Shown here: in pieces, positions 1-5,435 of the stretch
How positions within the stretch are numbered: the stretch's first letter is position 1
Layout: every line of letters starts with the position of its first letter
Assembly: GCA_021162925.1 (NCBI GenBank)
Contig: JAGGXQ010000045.1
Coordinates: 1 to 6,481, forward strand
Length of the DNA: 6,481 nt
Origin: Nitrososphaerota archaeon
GTDB lineage: Archaea; Thermoproteota; Nitrososphaeria; Nitrososphaerales; JAGGXQ01
Direction of reading: 5' to 3'
Translations under genes and position numbers: made by a program
The notes under the pieces: model-generated
Databases searched by the model: none
Told to the model about the DNA's origin: nothing
What the model saw: only the letters and a program-made list of their open reading frames with translations

Positions 1-2
1 AG

Positions 3-326
3 CAGCTAGAAAGGTTCGAGAAGCTCCAGCAGAACCTGCAGGCCGTCCTGATCCAGAAGCAACAGGTGGAGGCCGAGCTCAGGGAGATAGAGAGGGCCCT
101 GGAGGAGCTGAAGAAGCTGGGGCCGGAAGGCGTCGTCTACAAGTCGGCTGGGAGCATCCTGGTGAGGGTGGACAAGGGGGAGCTCGAGAAGGAGCTTGAG
201 GATAAGAAGGAGCTCTCGAACACAAGGCTCATGGTCCTGGGGAAGCAGGAGGCCAAGCTCAGGGAGAGCTTGAAGGAGCTTCAGGATAGGATAAGCGAGG
301 CCGTAAGGGAAAGGAAGGCCGGATGA
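3..326 (+). CDS. pfdB: Prefoldin beta subunit, 5' truncated by window edge
   Basis: This is the beta subunit of archaeal prefoldin (GimC), the hexameric jellyfish-shaped co-chaperone that holds unfolded proteins and passes them to the thermosome in the cytoplasm. The frame is open from base 3 with no start codon before the window edge, and 107 codons plus TGA are visible. The family is usually about 120 residues, so roughly 10-15 N-terminal residues are missing. Visible residues 1-38 form a heptad-rich helix that includes the family-typical QKQQVEAEL. A hairpin segment follows (GPEGVVYKSAGSILVRVDKG), then a second long helix from about 63 to 103. This coiled-coil, hairpin, coiled-coil plan is that of prefoldin beta. 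An internal GTG at 66 would remove half of the first helix and is not the real start. The stop overlaps the next gene in ATGA (323-326), suggesting co-transcription and coupled translation. Identification is strong; the true start lies outside the window. Confidence 0.93.
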   Translation, partial: QLERFEKLQQNLQAVLIQKQQVEAELREIERALEELKKLGPEGVVYKSAGSILVRVDKGELEKELEDKKELSNTRLMVLGKQEAKLRESLKELQDRISEAVRERKAG

Positions 327-1288
327 TCCTCGATCTGAGGCCCAGGAAGGCCGTCCTTCTAGGGCACAGGCGTTCCGACGTCGACGCGTACTGCTCGGCC
401 TATGCGCTCAAGAGGATGCTGGAGGCCGAGGGGTGCGAGGCCGAGTTCGTATCCCCAGAAGGCATAGACAGGGTGGCGAAGGCGGTCCAGAAGAGGTATT
501 GGATGGATGTGAAGGAAGGGTACGAGTTCGGAGAAGAGGACCTGATCGTCGTCCTAGATACGGGGCAACCCGAGCTGCTGGGGGGGCTTTTGGAAGGGCT
601 GAGGGAGAGCAAGGCCACGAAGGTCCTGATAGACCACCACCCCCTATCGAGAGGGAGCGAGGAGCTCTTCGACAGGCTCCTGGTCGACGAGAAGGCTTCT
701 TCGACATGTGAGCTCGTCTACGGGCTCATGAAGGAGGAGGGGTACGAGCCGGATGGGGAGCTGGCCTCGGTGCTCCTGCTCGGCATCCTCACGGACACCC
801 AGAACTTGGCGAACGCTAGCTCGGAGACCCTGCTGGTCGTGGCGGAATTGGTAAAGAGGGGGGCGAGCGTCGAGGAGCTGAGGAAGGTGATCCGCCTTTC
901 GAAGGACAGATCGGAGGCGATAGCCAAGCTGAAGGGGGCGAAGAGGCTTAAGATCTACGACGTGGGGGGCTGGTTGGTGTGCGTAACCGAGGTCGGCTCC
1001 TTTCACGCGAGCGTTTCCAAGGCCCTGCTCTCCCTGGGTTGCGACCTATCGGTAGCGATCGGCAGATCGGATTCGGGCGTAAGGTGCTCCATGAGGGCGG
1101 CTCAGGAATTCGTCGACGAGACGGGGATCCACCGAGGGCACCTGGCATCGAAGCTCTGGGGGGGCAGGGGAGGGGGGCATCGCATGGCCGCCGCTTTGAA
1201 CAGCGATAAGGGAGGGGAGGAGTTCCTGAAGGACCTGATCGAAGCCCTCGAGGACGAAATAGGGGAGGAGGCAAGACCTATAGACTGA
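323..1288 (+). CDS. DHH/DHHA1 family phosphoesterase (NrnA/RecJ-like)
   Basis: This is a cytoplasmic metal-dependent phosphoesterase of the DHH superfamily, 321 residues, close to the length of bacterial NrnA (nanoRNase/pAp phosphatase) and shorter than full RecJ. Motif I is GHRRSDVDAYCSA (H15, D19, D21). Motif II is VVLDTG with D79. Motif III is D104-H105-H106, and motif IV is LLGILTDT with D158. These are the Mn-binding residues, and all are present. The C-terminal DHHA1 substrate-binding domain ends in the glycine-rich GGRGGGHRMAAAL loop (280-292, H286). Substrates known in the family are short oligoribonucleotides, pAp, cyclic-dinucleotide products and single-stranded nucleic acid; which applies here cannot be told. 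The ATG overlaps the prefoldin beta stop (ATGA), and motif I begins at residue 14, as expected for a true N terminus. The last 11 bases overlap the convergent PUA gene. The family call is very secure; the specific substrate is inference. Confidence 0.92.
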   Translation: MILDLRPRKAVLLGHRRSDVDAYCSAYALKRMLEAEGCEAEFVSPEGIDRVAKAVQKRYWMDVKEGYEFGEEDLIVVLDTGQPELLGGLLEGLRESKATKVLIDHHPLSRGSEELFDRLLVDEKASSTCELVYGLMKEEGYEPDGELASVLLLGILTDTQNLANASSETLLVVAELVKRGASVEELRKVIRLSKDRSEAIAKLKGAKRLKIYDVGGWLVCVTEVGSFHASVSKALLSLGCDLSVAIGRSDSGVRCSMRAAQEFVDETGIHRGHLASKLWGGRGGGHRMAAALNSDKGGEEFLKDLIEALEDEIGEEARPID

Positions 1289-1754
1289 ACTCGCTGTAAG
1301 CCTTCCACACCCTGTCCCCGACGTAGTGGACGTTCCTCACCACGACCCCTTTCTTCATCCCCTTCGCCTCCTCGGAGCTCACCTCGGAGAAGCCGAGGGC
1401 CAGGAACTTCTTGTACCTGTCATCCTTCACGGCGACCAGGGCCCCCTTTTCAAAATCCGACATGGAGGTTATCCCAGGCCTCATCACATTCGCCCCGTTG
1501 CACACATGGGGTATGGCACCCCTATCGACCTCGACGTATGGGAGGAGGGAGAGGAGCCTCGTGTCTCTAAGGGATGGCATGAGCTTCCCCCCGATTTCAA
1601 GGACCTCGAAGTTTTCGCCGACCACCAGCCTCCACCCATCCTCTAGGACCTTCAAGTTCCTTCCCTTCGCATCGAACCCCAGCTCCTCCCTGACCCTCCT
1701 CAAGAAAGCCTTGGACTCGCTCTTCGATAGGGTGCGGACCTTCAAGCCGGCCAT
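1278..1754 (-). CDS. Stand-alone PUA-domain RNA-binding protein, MCT-1/Tma20-like
   Basis: The product is 158 residues, usual for archaeal relatives of eukaryotic MCT-1/Tma20. Residues 1-72 form the pre-PUA N-terminal domain (MAGLKVRTLSKSESKAFL...). Residues 74-152 form the PUA domain, with the diagnostic VDRGAIPHVCNGANVMRPGI at 76-95, a FEKGALVAV strand at 101-109, and the closing NVHYVGDRVWKA at 141-152. In eukaryotes MCT-1 works with the SUI1-domain protein DENR in ribosome recycling and re-initiation; the archaeal role is thought to involve RNA or ribosome binding but is not settled. The ATG at 1754 was chosen because the family N terminus starts there. The open frame runs on to 1925, but that extension lies under the divergent Sm-like gene and has no family-like sequence. 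No Shine-Dalgarno is seen, and a TATA-like box at 1770-1777 suggests a leaderless or nearly leaderless transcript. The 3' end overlaps the DHH gene. Confidence 0.88.
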   Translation of the reverse strand: MAGLKVRTLSKSESKAFLRRVREELGFDAKGRNLKVLEDGWRLVVGENFEVLEIGGKLMPSLRDTRLLSLLPYVEVDRGAIPHVCNGANVMRPGITSMSDFEKGALVAVKDDRYKKFLALGFSEVSSEEAKGMKKGVVVRNVHYVGDRVWKAYSEFSL

Positions 1755-1769
1755 CCTGATCCGTAAGCC

Positions 1770-1777
1770 TTTAAATA
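1770..1777. promoter_or_regulatory. TATA box, apparently shared by divergent PUA and Sm-like genes
   Basis: TTTAAATA lies in the 42-base gap between the two divergent start codons. Its core TTTAAA is palindromic, so it reads TATTTAAA on the minus strand. The box centre is about 24 bases before the GTG at 1797, the distance expected for a leaderless archaeal transcript of the Sm-like gene. It is about 20 bases before the ATG at 1754, which is slightly short. Purine-rich bases that could act as a BRE precede the box on both strands (GTAAG on plus, GGTAGAAG on minus). The plus-strand assignment is the better supported; sharing with the minus gene is inference. Confidence 0.6.
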
Positions 1778-1796
1778 CTTCTACCTTAAGATCAGG

Positions 1797-2033
1797 GTGA
1801 AGGTGTCGGATTTGTCGGCAGACATGGCGATAAAGGTGTTGGACGAGAGCATCGGAAAGGTGGTCCTGATAAAGCTGAAGGGGAACAGGATGGTGAGGGG
1901 GGTCCTTCAGGGCTTCGACCAGCACATGAACCTCCTGCTGGAGAACTCCGAGGACCTGACGGACGGCTCGGCGAAGAGCCTAGGCACCATAATAGTGAGA
2001 GGGGACAACGTCGTCATGATCTCCCCGCCCTAG
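1797..2033 (+). CDS. Sm-like archaeal protein (LSm/SmAP)
   Basis: This is a 78-residue Sm-fold protein, which in archaea forms heptameric rings that bind U-rich single-stranded RNA and associate with RNA-processing factors. Sm motif 1 covers about residues 14-50 ([37 protein letters not shown] in pattern), with the RNA-contacting D41, H43 and N45 of GFDQHMN. Sm motif 2 is [15 protein letters not shown] at 62-76, with R68, G69 and D70 lining the uridine pocket. GTG at 1797 is preferred because the TATA box lies about 24 bases upstream, which fits a leaderless mRNA. An ATG at 1824 (MAIKVLDES) is the alternative and would still keep the whole Sm fold, giving 69 residues and a short leader. It is followed after 9 bases by eL37, a classic archaeal gene pair. 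Identification is very secure; the start is less so. Confidence 0.94.
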   Translation: MKVSDLSADMAIKVLDESIGKVVLIKLKGNRMVRGVLQGFDQHMNLLLENSEDLTDGSAKSLGTIIVRGDNVVMISPP

Positions 2034-2037
2034 GTGA
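2033..2037 (+). promoter_or_regulatory. Shine-Dalgarno for eL37
   Basis: AGGTGA (2032-2037) overlaps the TAG stop of the Sm-like gene and ends 5 bases before the eL37 ATG at 2043. It matches the AGGTGA part of the sequence complementary to the archaeal 16S rRNA 3' end. It supports the choice of 2043 as start of this very short gene. Confidence 0.65.
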
Positions 2038-2042
2038 GCTAG

Positions 2043-2201
2043 ATGAAGGGGACCCCATCCTTCGGGAAGGCATCGAAGGGCAAGAGCCATATAAGGTGTA
2101 GGAGGTGCGGGAGGCACTCCTTTAACGTGAGCAAGGGGAGGTGCTCTTACTGCGGGTTCGGTGCATCCCCGAAGCTCAGGAAGTACAGCTGGAGGAGATG
2201 A
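2043..2201 (+). CDS. rpl37e: 50S ribosomal protein eL37 (L37e)
   Basis: This is a 52-residue zinc-binding protein of the large ribosomal subunit that contacts 23S rRNA. The start [19 protein letters not shown], the motif [11 protein letters not shown] and the end KLRKYSWRR are all hallmarks of eL37. The zinc finger is complete: C19-x2-C22 and C34-x2-C37. It is a little shorter than many archaeal versions (around 60 residues), the difference lying at the C terminus. A good Shine-Dalgarno sits at 2032-2037, and the gene follows the Sm-like gene by 9 bases. Its TGA at 2199-2201 overlaps the next gene's ATG in ATGA. The gene is short and can be missed by a length cut-off, but the motif match leaves little doubt. 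Confidence 0.95.
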   Translation: MKGTPSFGKASKGKSHIRCRRCGRHSFNVSKGRCSYCGFGASPKLRKYSWRR

Positions 2202-2785
2202 TCGCGGATCCCCTGAGCATGCTCATAGGTGGAGGGGTGGGGGTAGTAGCCGGGTTCCTATTCTCCCGATACTATAAGAGGGGCGAGAGGACGGAGAGGA
2301 AGGTGGTCGAGAGGACCGTGGACGACTACGAGCTCAACAGGAGCAAGAGGGAGATAAGGGCCCTCATGCTCGAGAAGGAGCTGCTCTCCTCCGCCTTGAT
2401 GAAGCTGTACGAAGCCGAATCGGAGGGGAGGATAGGGAGGGAGGACAGGGAGAGGCTCTCTAGGAAGTACAGGGAGAAGCTGAAGGAGGTCGACGGCAGG
2501 ATAAACAGCCTCCAGCTGGTGGTGGAGGTGGGGGAGCTCGAGAGGTTGAAGAAGGAGCTCACCGACCTCTTCGAAGGGAAGTTGGCGGAGATAGAGAAGA
2601 GGCTCGAGGAGGCGAGGAAGCGGATGAAGGTGGAGGAGAAGATCGAGGTGAAGGAGGAGAAGAGAGAGGAGAGGCCGAAGAGGGTGGAGAGGAAGCCGAA
2701 GAGCGAGGCGGAGGAGAAGGTGATGGAGCTGAGGAAGGAGGTGCTCGACGCCCTCAAGGAGCTGGAGAGGATAGACGTTGAGTGA
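2198..2785 (+). CDS. Unrecognised membrane-anchored coiled-coil protein
   Basis: I do not recognise a named family. The start at 2198 overlaps the eL37 stop (ATGA) and gives 195 residues. The frame is open further upstream to 2141, but that part lies over eL37 and is its shadow. Residues about 5-23 ([19 protein letters not shown]) form one glycine-rich transmembrane helix, followed by RYYKRG, so the bulk of the protein should face the cytoplasm. Residues about 45-145 are strongly heptad-like and charged. They include a stretch [20 protein letters not shown] that loosely resembles a SHOCT-type helix pair. Then comes a low-complexity Lys/Glu/Arg linker (about 145-175) and a short C-terminal helix (about 175-195). 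There is no catalytic motif. An ATG at 2219 is an alternative start. GGAGGAG sits directly before the ATG, closer than a usual ribosome site. It lies between eL37 and rpiA, probably in the same transcript. It could be a structural or scaffold protein; function is unknown. Confidence 0.75.
   Translation: MIADPLSMLIGGGVGVVAGFLFSRYYKRGERTERKVVERTVDDYELNRSKREIRALMLEKELLSSALMKLYEAESEGRIGREDRERLSRKYREKLKEVDGRINSLQLVVEVGELERLKKELTDLFEGKLAEIEKRLEEARKRMKVEEKIEVKEEKREERPKRVERKPKSEAEEKVMELRKEVLDALKELERIDVE
2764..2770 (+). promoter_or_regulatory. Candidate Shine-Dalgarno for rpiA
   Basis: GGAGAGG ends 7 bases before the TTG at 2778 and helps choose this unusual start. It also encodes the Glu-Arg near the end of the upstream coiled-coil protein, in a region rich in such purine runs, so it is only moderate evidence. 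Confidence 0.4.
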
Positions 2786-3455
2786 AGGCGTCAGGAAGGC
2801 CAGCCTGGAGCTGATGAAGCATCTCAGGGATGGTTTTAGGATAGGGCTGGGGAGCGGCTCCACCATGGCGACCTTCGTATCCGTCCTGGGGGAGTACGTG
2901 AAGGAGAGGGGGCTGGAGGTCGAGGTCTTCCCCACGTCCATGCAGATAGGGATGGTCGCAGAGAGGGAAGGGCTCAAGGTCCTTTCGACCCCTCAAGAAC
3001 TCGACCTGGCCGTGGACGGCGCGGATCAGGTAGATAGGAGGCTGAACTTGATAAAGGGTGGGGGAGGGGCCCTACTGAAGGAGAAGGTGAACCTGAACGC
3101 CTCGAAGCTCAGGTTCATAATCGCAGGAGAGGAGAAGCTCGTCGATGTCTTGAACGCCGACGTCCCGGTAGAAGTCCATCCTTTCTCCAGGAATTACGTC
3201 CTGAAAGAGCTCACCAGGCTCGGATACAGGCCTAGGTTGAGGTTGCTGAAGAAGGGCTATCCATACATAACGGAGAACGGTAACCTGATCTTCGACACCG
3301 AGATGGGGGAGATCGAGAATCCCAGGGAGGTCGAAGAGAGGGTGAAGCTGATAAGCGGGGTCATGGAGGTCGGGATATTCACCATGAGGATAGACGGGCT
3401 TTACTTGACGGGCGACGAAGGATACAGGTTCATCGAGGGGTCAAGGGCCCTTTAG
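2778..3455 (+). CDS. rpiA: Ribose-5-phosphate isomerase A
   Basis: It interconverts ribose 5-phosphate and ribulose 5-phosphate in the cytoplasm; in archaea this serves nucleotide synthesis, often together with the ribulose monophosphate route. The product is 225 residues, the normal RpiA length. The phosphate-binding loop is GLGSGST at 23-29. The active-site segment DGADQVD at 80-86 gives D80 and D83, followed by K93 of the KGGGG loop and the catalytic base E102 of LLKEK. These correspond to D81, D84, K94 and E103 of the E. coli enzyme. Most RpiA proteins have DGADE where this one has DGADQ; the changed residue is not the catalytic one. The TTG start at 2778 is chosen because VRKASLELMKHLRDG matches the usual first helix. 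The next ATG, at 2814, would cut that helix. It overlaps the upstream gene by 8 bases and the convergent HtpX gene by 15 bases. Confidence 0.95.
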   Translation: MSEGVRKASLELMKHLRDGFRIGLGSGSTMATFVSVLGEYVKERGLEVEVFPTSMQIGMVAEREGLKVLSTPQELDLAVDGADQVDRRLNLIKGGGGALLKEKVNLNASKLRFIIAGEEKLVDVLNADVPVEVHPFSRNYVLKELTRLGYRPRLRLLKKGYPYITENGNLIFDTEMGEIENPREVEERVKLISGVMEVGIFTMRIDGLYLTGDEGYRFIEGSRAL

Positions 3456-4387
3456 GCTCTGAAGCGCCCTTATCCTTTTCACGACGTGGGGATGGGTGGA
3501 GAAGAGCTCCATGAGCCTGTCCCAAGTGGTGAGCTTCCTCTCCTCCAGCTCCTTCACCAGCTCCTCCCCGTACCCTGAAAGGTCCCTGCTCTCCGCAACG
3601 GCCCTATCAGGATCGCTTATGAACAGGCTCTTGAACCCGGAGTTGGGCAGGCTCGACCTCATCCTAGCGCCGTAGTAGGTTATCTTCGCCAAGGCCCTGG
3701 AGAGCTTGTCCGCCCCATCCTCGACCACCAGGGCCGAGTGGGCGTCGGCGTAGTATTCCCTGAGCCTGCTCAACCCCATCACGAACAGGGTGAGCAACCA
3801 GTACACGAGCATGGCTATAAGGCCTATCACGACCTCCCCTCCAGCTTCCCTCTCCCTACCGTACCAGCTCGATATCATCATGGAATAGGCTATGTAGTAG
3901 AATATGGCCGGTAGCACGGATACGAACATCATGAGCTGGACGTCTCCGTGCTTAAGGTGGCCGAGCTCGTGCCCCAGGACGGCTTCGACTTCATCCCTGC
4001 TCAGGTAGGACAGGAGCCCCCTGGTGACCGCAACTCGGTTTCCGGTCAGGGGCGAGCCGTAGGCGAAGGCGTTCGGTACTTGGAGCCTGGATACCATGAG
4101 CTTCGGGGGTCGATGCCGGACCTCCTGGCTATCCTCCTGACCATCTCCTCGAGCTCGGGTAGCTCCCCCTCCTCCACTTCCCTGACCCCGTACATCGCAT
4201 CTATGAGGTAGGGGGCCAGAAGCCACTGGGCCAGGTTGAAGGCGATGGCGAGGCCCAGGAGCAGGAAGAGGTTCTCGACGCCCAGCCAGGAGAGCACGAT
4301 GGCCAGGAAGAGGGTGCTTAACCCTATTATCAAAGCTAGGGTCCCGACCATCGCCAGCCTCAGCTTGAGCAGGGACACAGAAGCCAT
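3441..4387 (-). CDS. htpX: HtpX-type membrane zinc metalloprotease (M48), frame broken by one base
   Basis: HtpX is a membrane zinc endopeptidase of peptidase family M48 that takes part in membrane-protein quality control. The N-terminal part (4387 to about 4106, 94 codons) has two transmembrane helices, about residues 11-32 and 37-58, followed by the family-typical QWLLAPYLIDAMYGVREV. The reading frame then changes at a run of five G on the plus strand (4105-4109). The other frame continues as PKLMVSRLQVPNAFAYG, exactly the next HtpX segment. With one base restored the protein would be 315 residues, with zinc site H140-E141-L-G-H144, third ligand E211 in REYYADAHSA, and two further membrane helices (about 150-172 and 185-206). 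Unshifted, translation stops at 4046 after 113 residues without the active site. The cause could be a sequencing error, a true mutation or -1 slippage on CCCCC. It lies 16 bases after the macro-domain gene and converges with rpiA. Confidence 0.85.
3443..3452. repeat. 10-bp perfect palindrome at the rpiA/HtpX convergent overlap
   Basis: AAGGGCCCTT is its own reverse complement and lies between the two stop codons, rpiA TAG at 3453-3455 and HtpX TGA read from 3443 to 3441. It has no loop, so it cannot form a usual hairpin, and there is no clear T-run on either side. It is noted as a sequence fact; function as a terminator is doubtful. Confidence 0.3.
4105..4109 (-). other. Frameshift point in HtpX at a C5 homopolymer
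   Basis: On the coding strand the bases read GAC CCC CGA AGC in the upstream frame. Conserved HtpX sequence resumes only if read GAC CCC CCG AAG, that is with one extra C, or by a -1 slip on the run. Homology is continuous with no missing residue (GID-PPKLMV), so a single missing base in the run explains it fully. Confidence 0.85.
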
Positions 4388-4403
4388 GGGCGAATTCGTG
4401 GAT

Positions 4404-4910
4404 TTAAGCCTTGCCCCGAAGCTCCCTCAAGACCCTTTCGAAGACTTCATAGGTCTCGTCGTCGTAGAGGCAGAAGACTACGTCGAGATCCGAGCCCTTG
4501 AGGTAATCCAGGGTGGCTTTTAGCATGACCTTGGCGCACAACTCCTTCGGCATGCCGAAGTATCCGGTCGATATGGCTGGAAAGGCCAGGCTCTTGACGC
4601 CGTGCTCTTCGGCGAGCTTCAGGCTGTTCAAGGTCGCAAGCCTGAGCTTCTCCTCCTCTTCGCCCTCTCCGTAGACCGGGCCTACCGCATGGATCACGTA
4701 CTTGGCCTTCAGCCTCCCCCCGGTGGTTATCACGGCTTTCCCGACGGGGCAGTAACCTATCCTGTCACACTCCCTCTGTATCTCGGGGCCTCCCTTCCTC
4801 CTTATCGCACCGGCGACCCCTCCCCCCAGCTTGAGCCTGGAGTTCGCGGCGTTCACTATCGCATCGACTTCTAGCTCCGTTATATCCCCCTTTACGAGCC
4901 TTATCCCCAT
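4404..4910 (-). CDS. Macro-domain ADP-ribose-binding protein / ADP-ribosyl hydrolase
   Basis: This is a 168-residue single-domain macro protein, the normal length for free-standing archaeal members. It should bind ADP-ribose and may remove it from proteins or nucleic acids, or deacetylate O-acetyl-ADP-ribose. Motifs are GDIT at 8-11 (D9 usually contacts adenine), NAANS at 20-24, GGGVAGAI at 29-36, VIHAVGP at 72-78 and FPAISTGYFG at 110-119, which binds the diphosphate. N20 and N23 lie in the motif linked to hydrolysis in MacroD-like enzymes; whether this one is catalytic cannot be settled by eye. The start at 4910 puts GDIT eight residues in, as is usual. It begins 3 bases after the stop of the SpoIIM-like gene and ends 16 bases before the HtpX start, so it is probably in one transcript with both. 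No clear Shine-Dalgarno is seen. Confidence 0.93.
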   Translation of the reverse strand: MGIRLVKGDITELEVDAIVNAANSRLKLGGGVAGAIRRKGGPEIQRECDRIGYCPVGKAVITTGGRLKAKYVIHAVGPVYGEGEEEEKLRLATLNSLKLAEEHGVKSLAFPAISTGYFGMPKELCAKVMLKATLDYLKGSDLDVVFCLYDDETYEVFERVLRELRGKA

Positions 4911-4913
4911 GGC

Positions 4914-5435
4914 TCAGGTAAGGTATTCGACCATGATAAACTCTACCCAGGCCCCGATGATGAGGAGGGCGAAAGATATCCCTATGGTCAGGAGGAGGGG
5001 CTTCAGCTCTTCCTTTACCCTCCTCTTGAGCAACCCTATGGTCAGATAGACGCACTCGGTCGAAGCCAGCCCGTAGGCCAGGAATTCGAGCCAGAAGAAC
5101 GGCATGATCGCCGTAAAGCCGAAGAGCAGGAGCCCGCTGATATGACTCTCGAACCCGAATGCGGCCAGGACCCTGCCGGTGCTGAAGGTTATGTAGTAGG
5201 CCAAGGGGAGGCCGATGAAGGGTATGAGCATGAGGAGGGATGCCCTGAAGTTGTTCCCAAAGATGAACAGGGGGGAGACCCTTTCGGGTAGCATCGACTT
5301 AAACTGCCTAACGGTCTCCTCGGCCTCGGCCTCCCCGATGCTCCAAGCCGAGCCCAGGGCGGTGGAGGCGATCAGGCTCAACAGTACGATCAGGTAAACC
5401 TTCTTCCTCTCCTTAAGGGGACTTAGGAGGCTCAT
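4914..5435 (-). CDS. Stage II sporulation protein M (SpoIIM) family membrane protein
   Basis: This is a 173-residue integral membrane protein of the SpoIIM/DUF95 family. In sporulating bacteria SpoIIM is part of the engulfment complex; the archaeal role is unknown and has nothing to do with spores. Four to five hydrophobic helices are visible, at about 13-31, 65-84, 99-117, 119-136 and 147-169. The family signature is the segment IFGNNFRASLLMLIPFIGLP at 58-77, with N61-N62, then a glycine at the end of the second helix. Glutamates E117 and E165 fall inside or at the edge of helices, as in the family. The start at 5435 (MSLLSPLKERKK) overlaps the upstream gene's stop in ATGA (5432-5435). The open frame runs on to 5483 but that part is under the upstream gene. 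A weak AAAGG sits 6 bases before the ATG. The family call rests on overall pattern, so it is less certain than the motif-based ones. Confidence 0.75.
   Translation of the reverse strand: MSLLSPLKERKKVYLIVLLSLIASTALGSAWSIGEAEAEETVRQFKSMLPERVSPLFIFGNNFRASLLMLIPFIGLPLAYYITFSTGRVLAAFGFESHISGLLLFGFTAIMPFFWLEFLAYGLASTECVYLTIGLLKRRVKEELKPLLLTIGISFALLIIGAWVEFIMVEYLT

Noticed and set aside
400..1274. Several open frames on both strands inside the DHH gene
   Set aside because: They lie wholly within a gene with complete DHH motifs, and their predicted proteins are Arg/Pro/Ser-rich shadows typical of antisense and shifted frames in purine-rich, GC-rich coding DNA.
1326..1800. Plus-strand frames across the PUA gene
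   Set aside because: They overlap a minus-strand gene with clear PUA motifs and show no family-like sequence.
2141..2197. Upstream extension of the coiled-coil protein
   Set aside because: This part lies over the zinc-finger codons of eL37 in another frame. The ATGA start at 2198 fits the gene packing seen elsewhere in the window.
2560..2780. Very purine-rich stretch considered as a repeat or regulatory tract
   Set aside because: It is explained by the Lys/Glu/Arg codons (AAG, GAG, AGG) of the coiled-coil protein, and no regular repeat unit is seen.
2258..2996. Long minus-strand frames (143 to 239 codons) opposite the coiled-coil and rpiA genes
   Set aside because: They are Leu/Pro/His- or Ser-rich complements of Lys/Glu/Arg codon runs, with no domain, and stay open only because the plus strand is so purine-rich.
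4397..4410. TATA-like CTTAAATCC before HtpX on the minus strand
   Set aside because: Its centre is only about 17 bases from the HtpX ATG, too close for archaeal initiation at or before that codon. HtpX is more likely read through from the macro gene.
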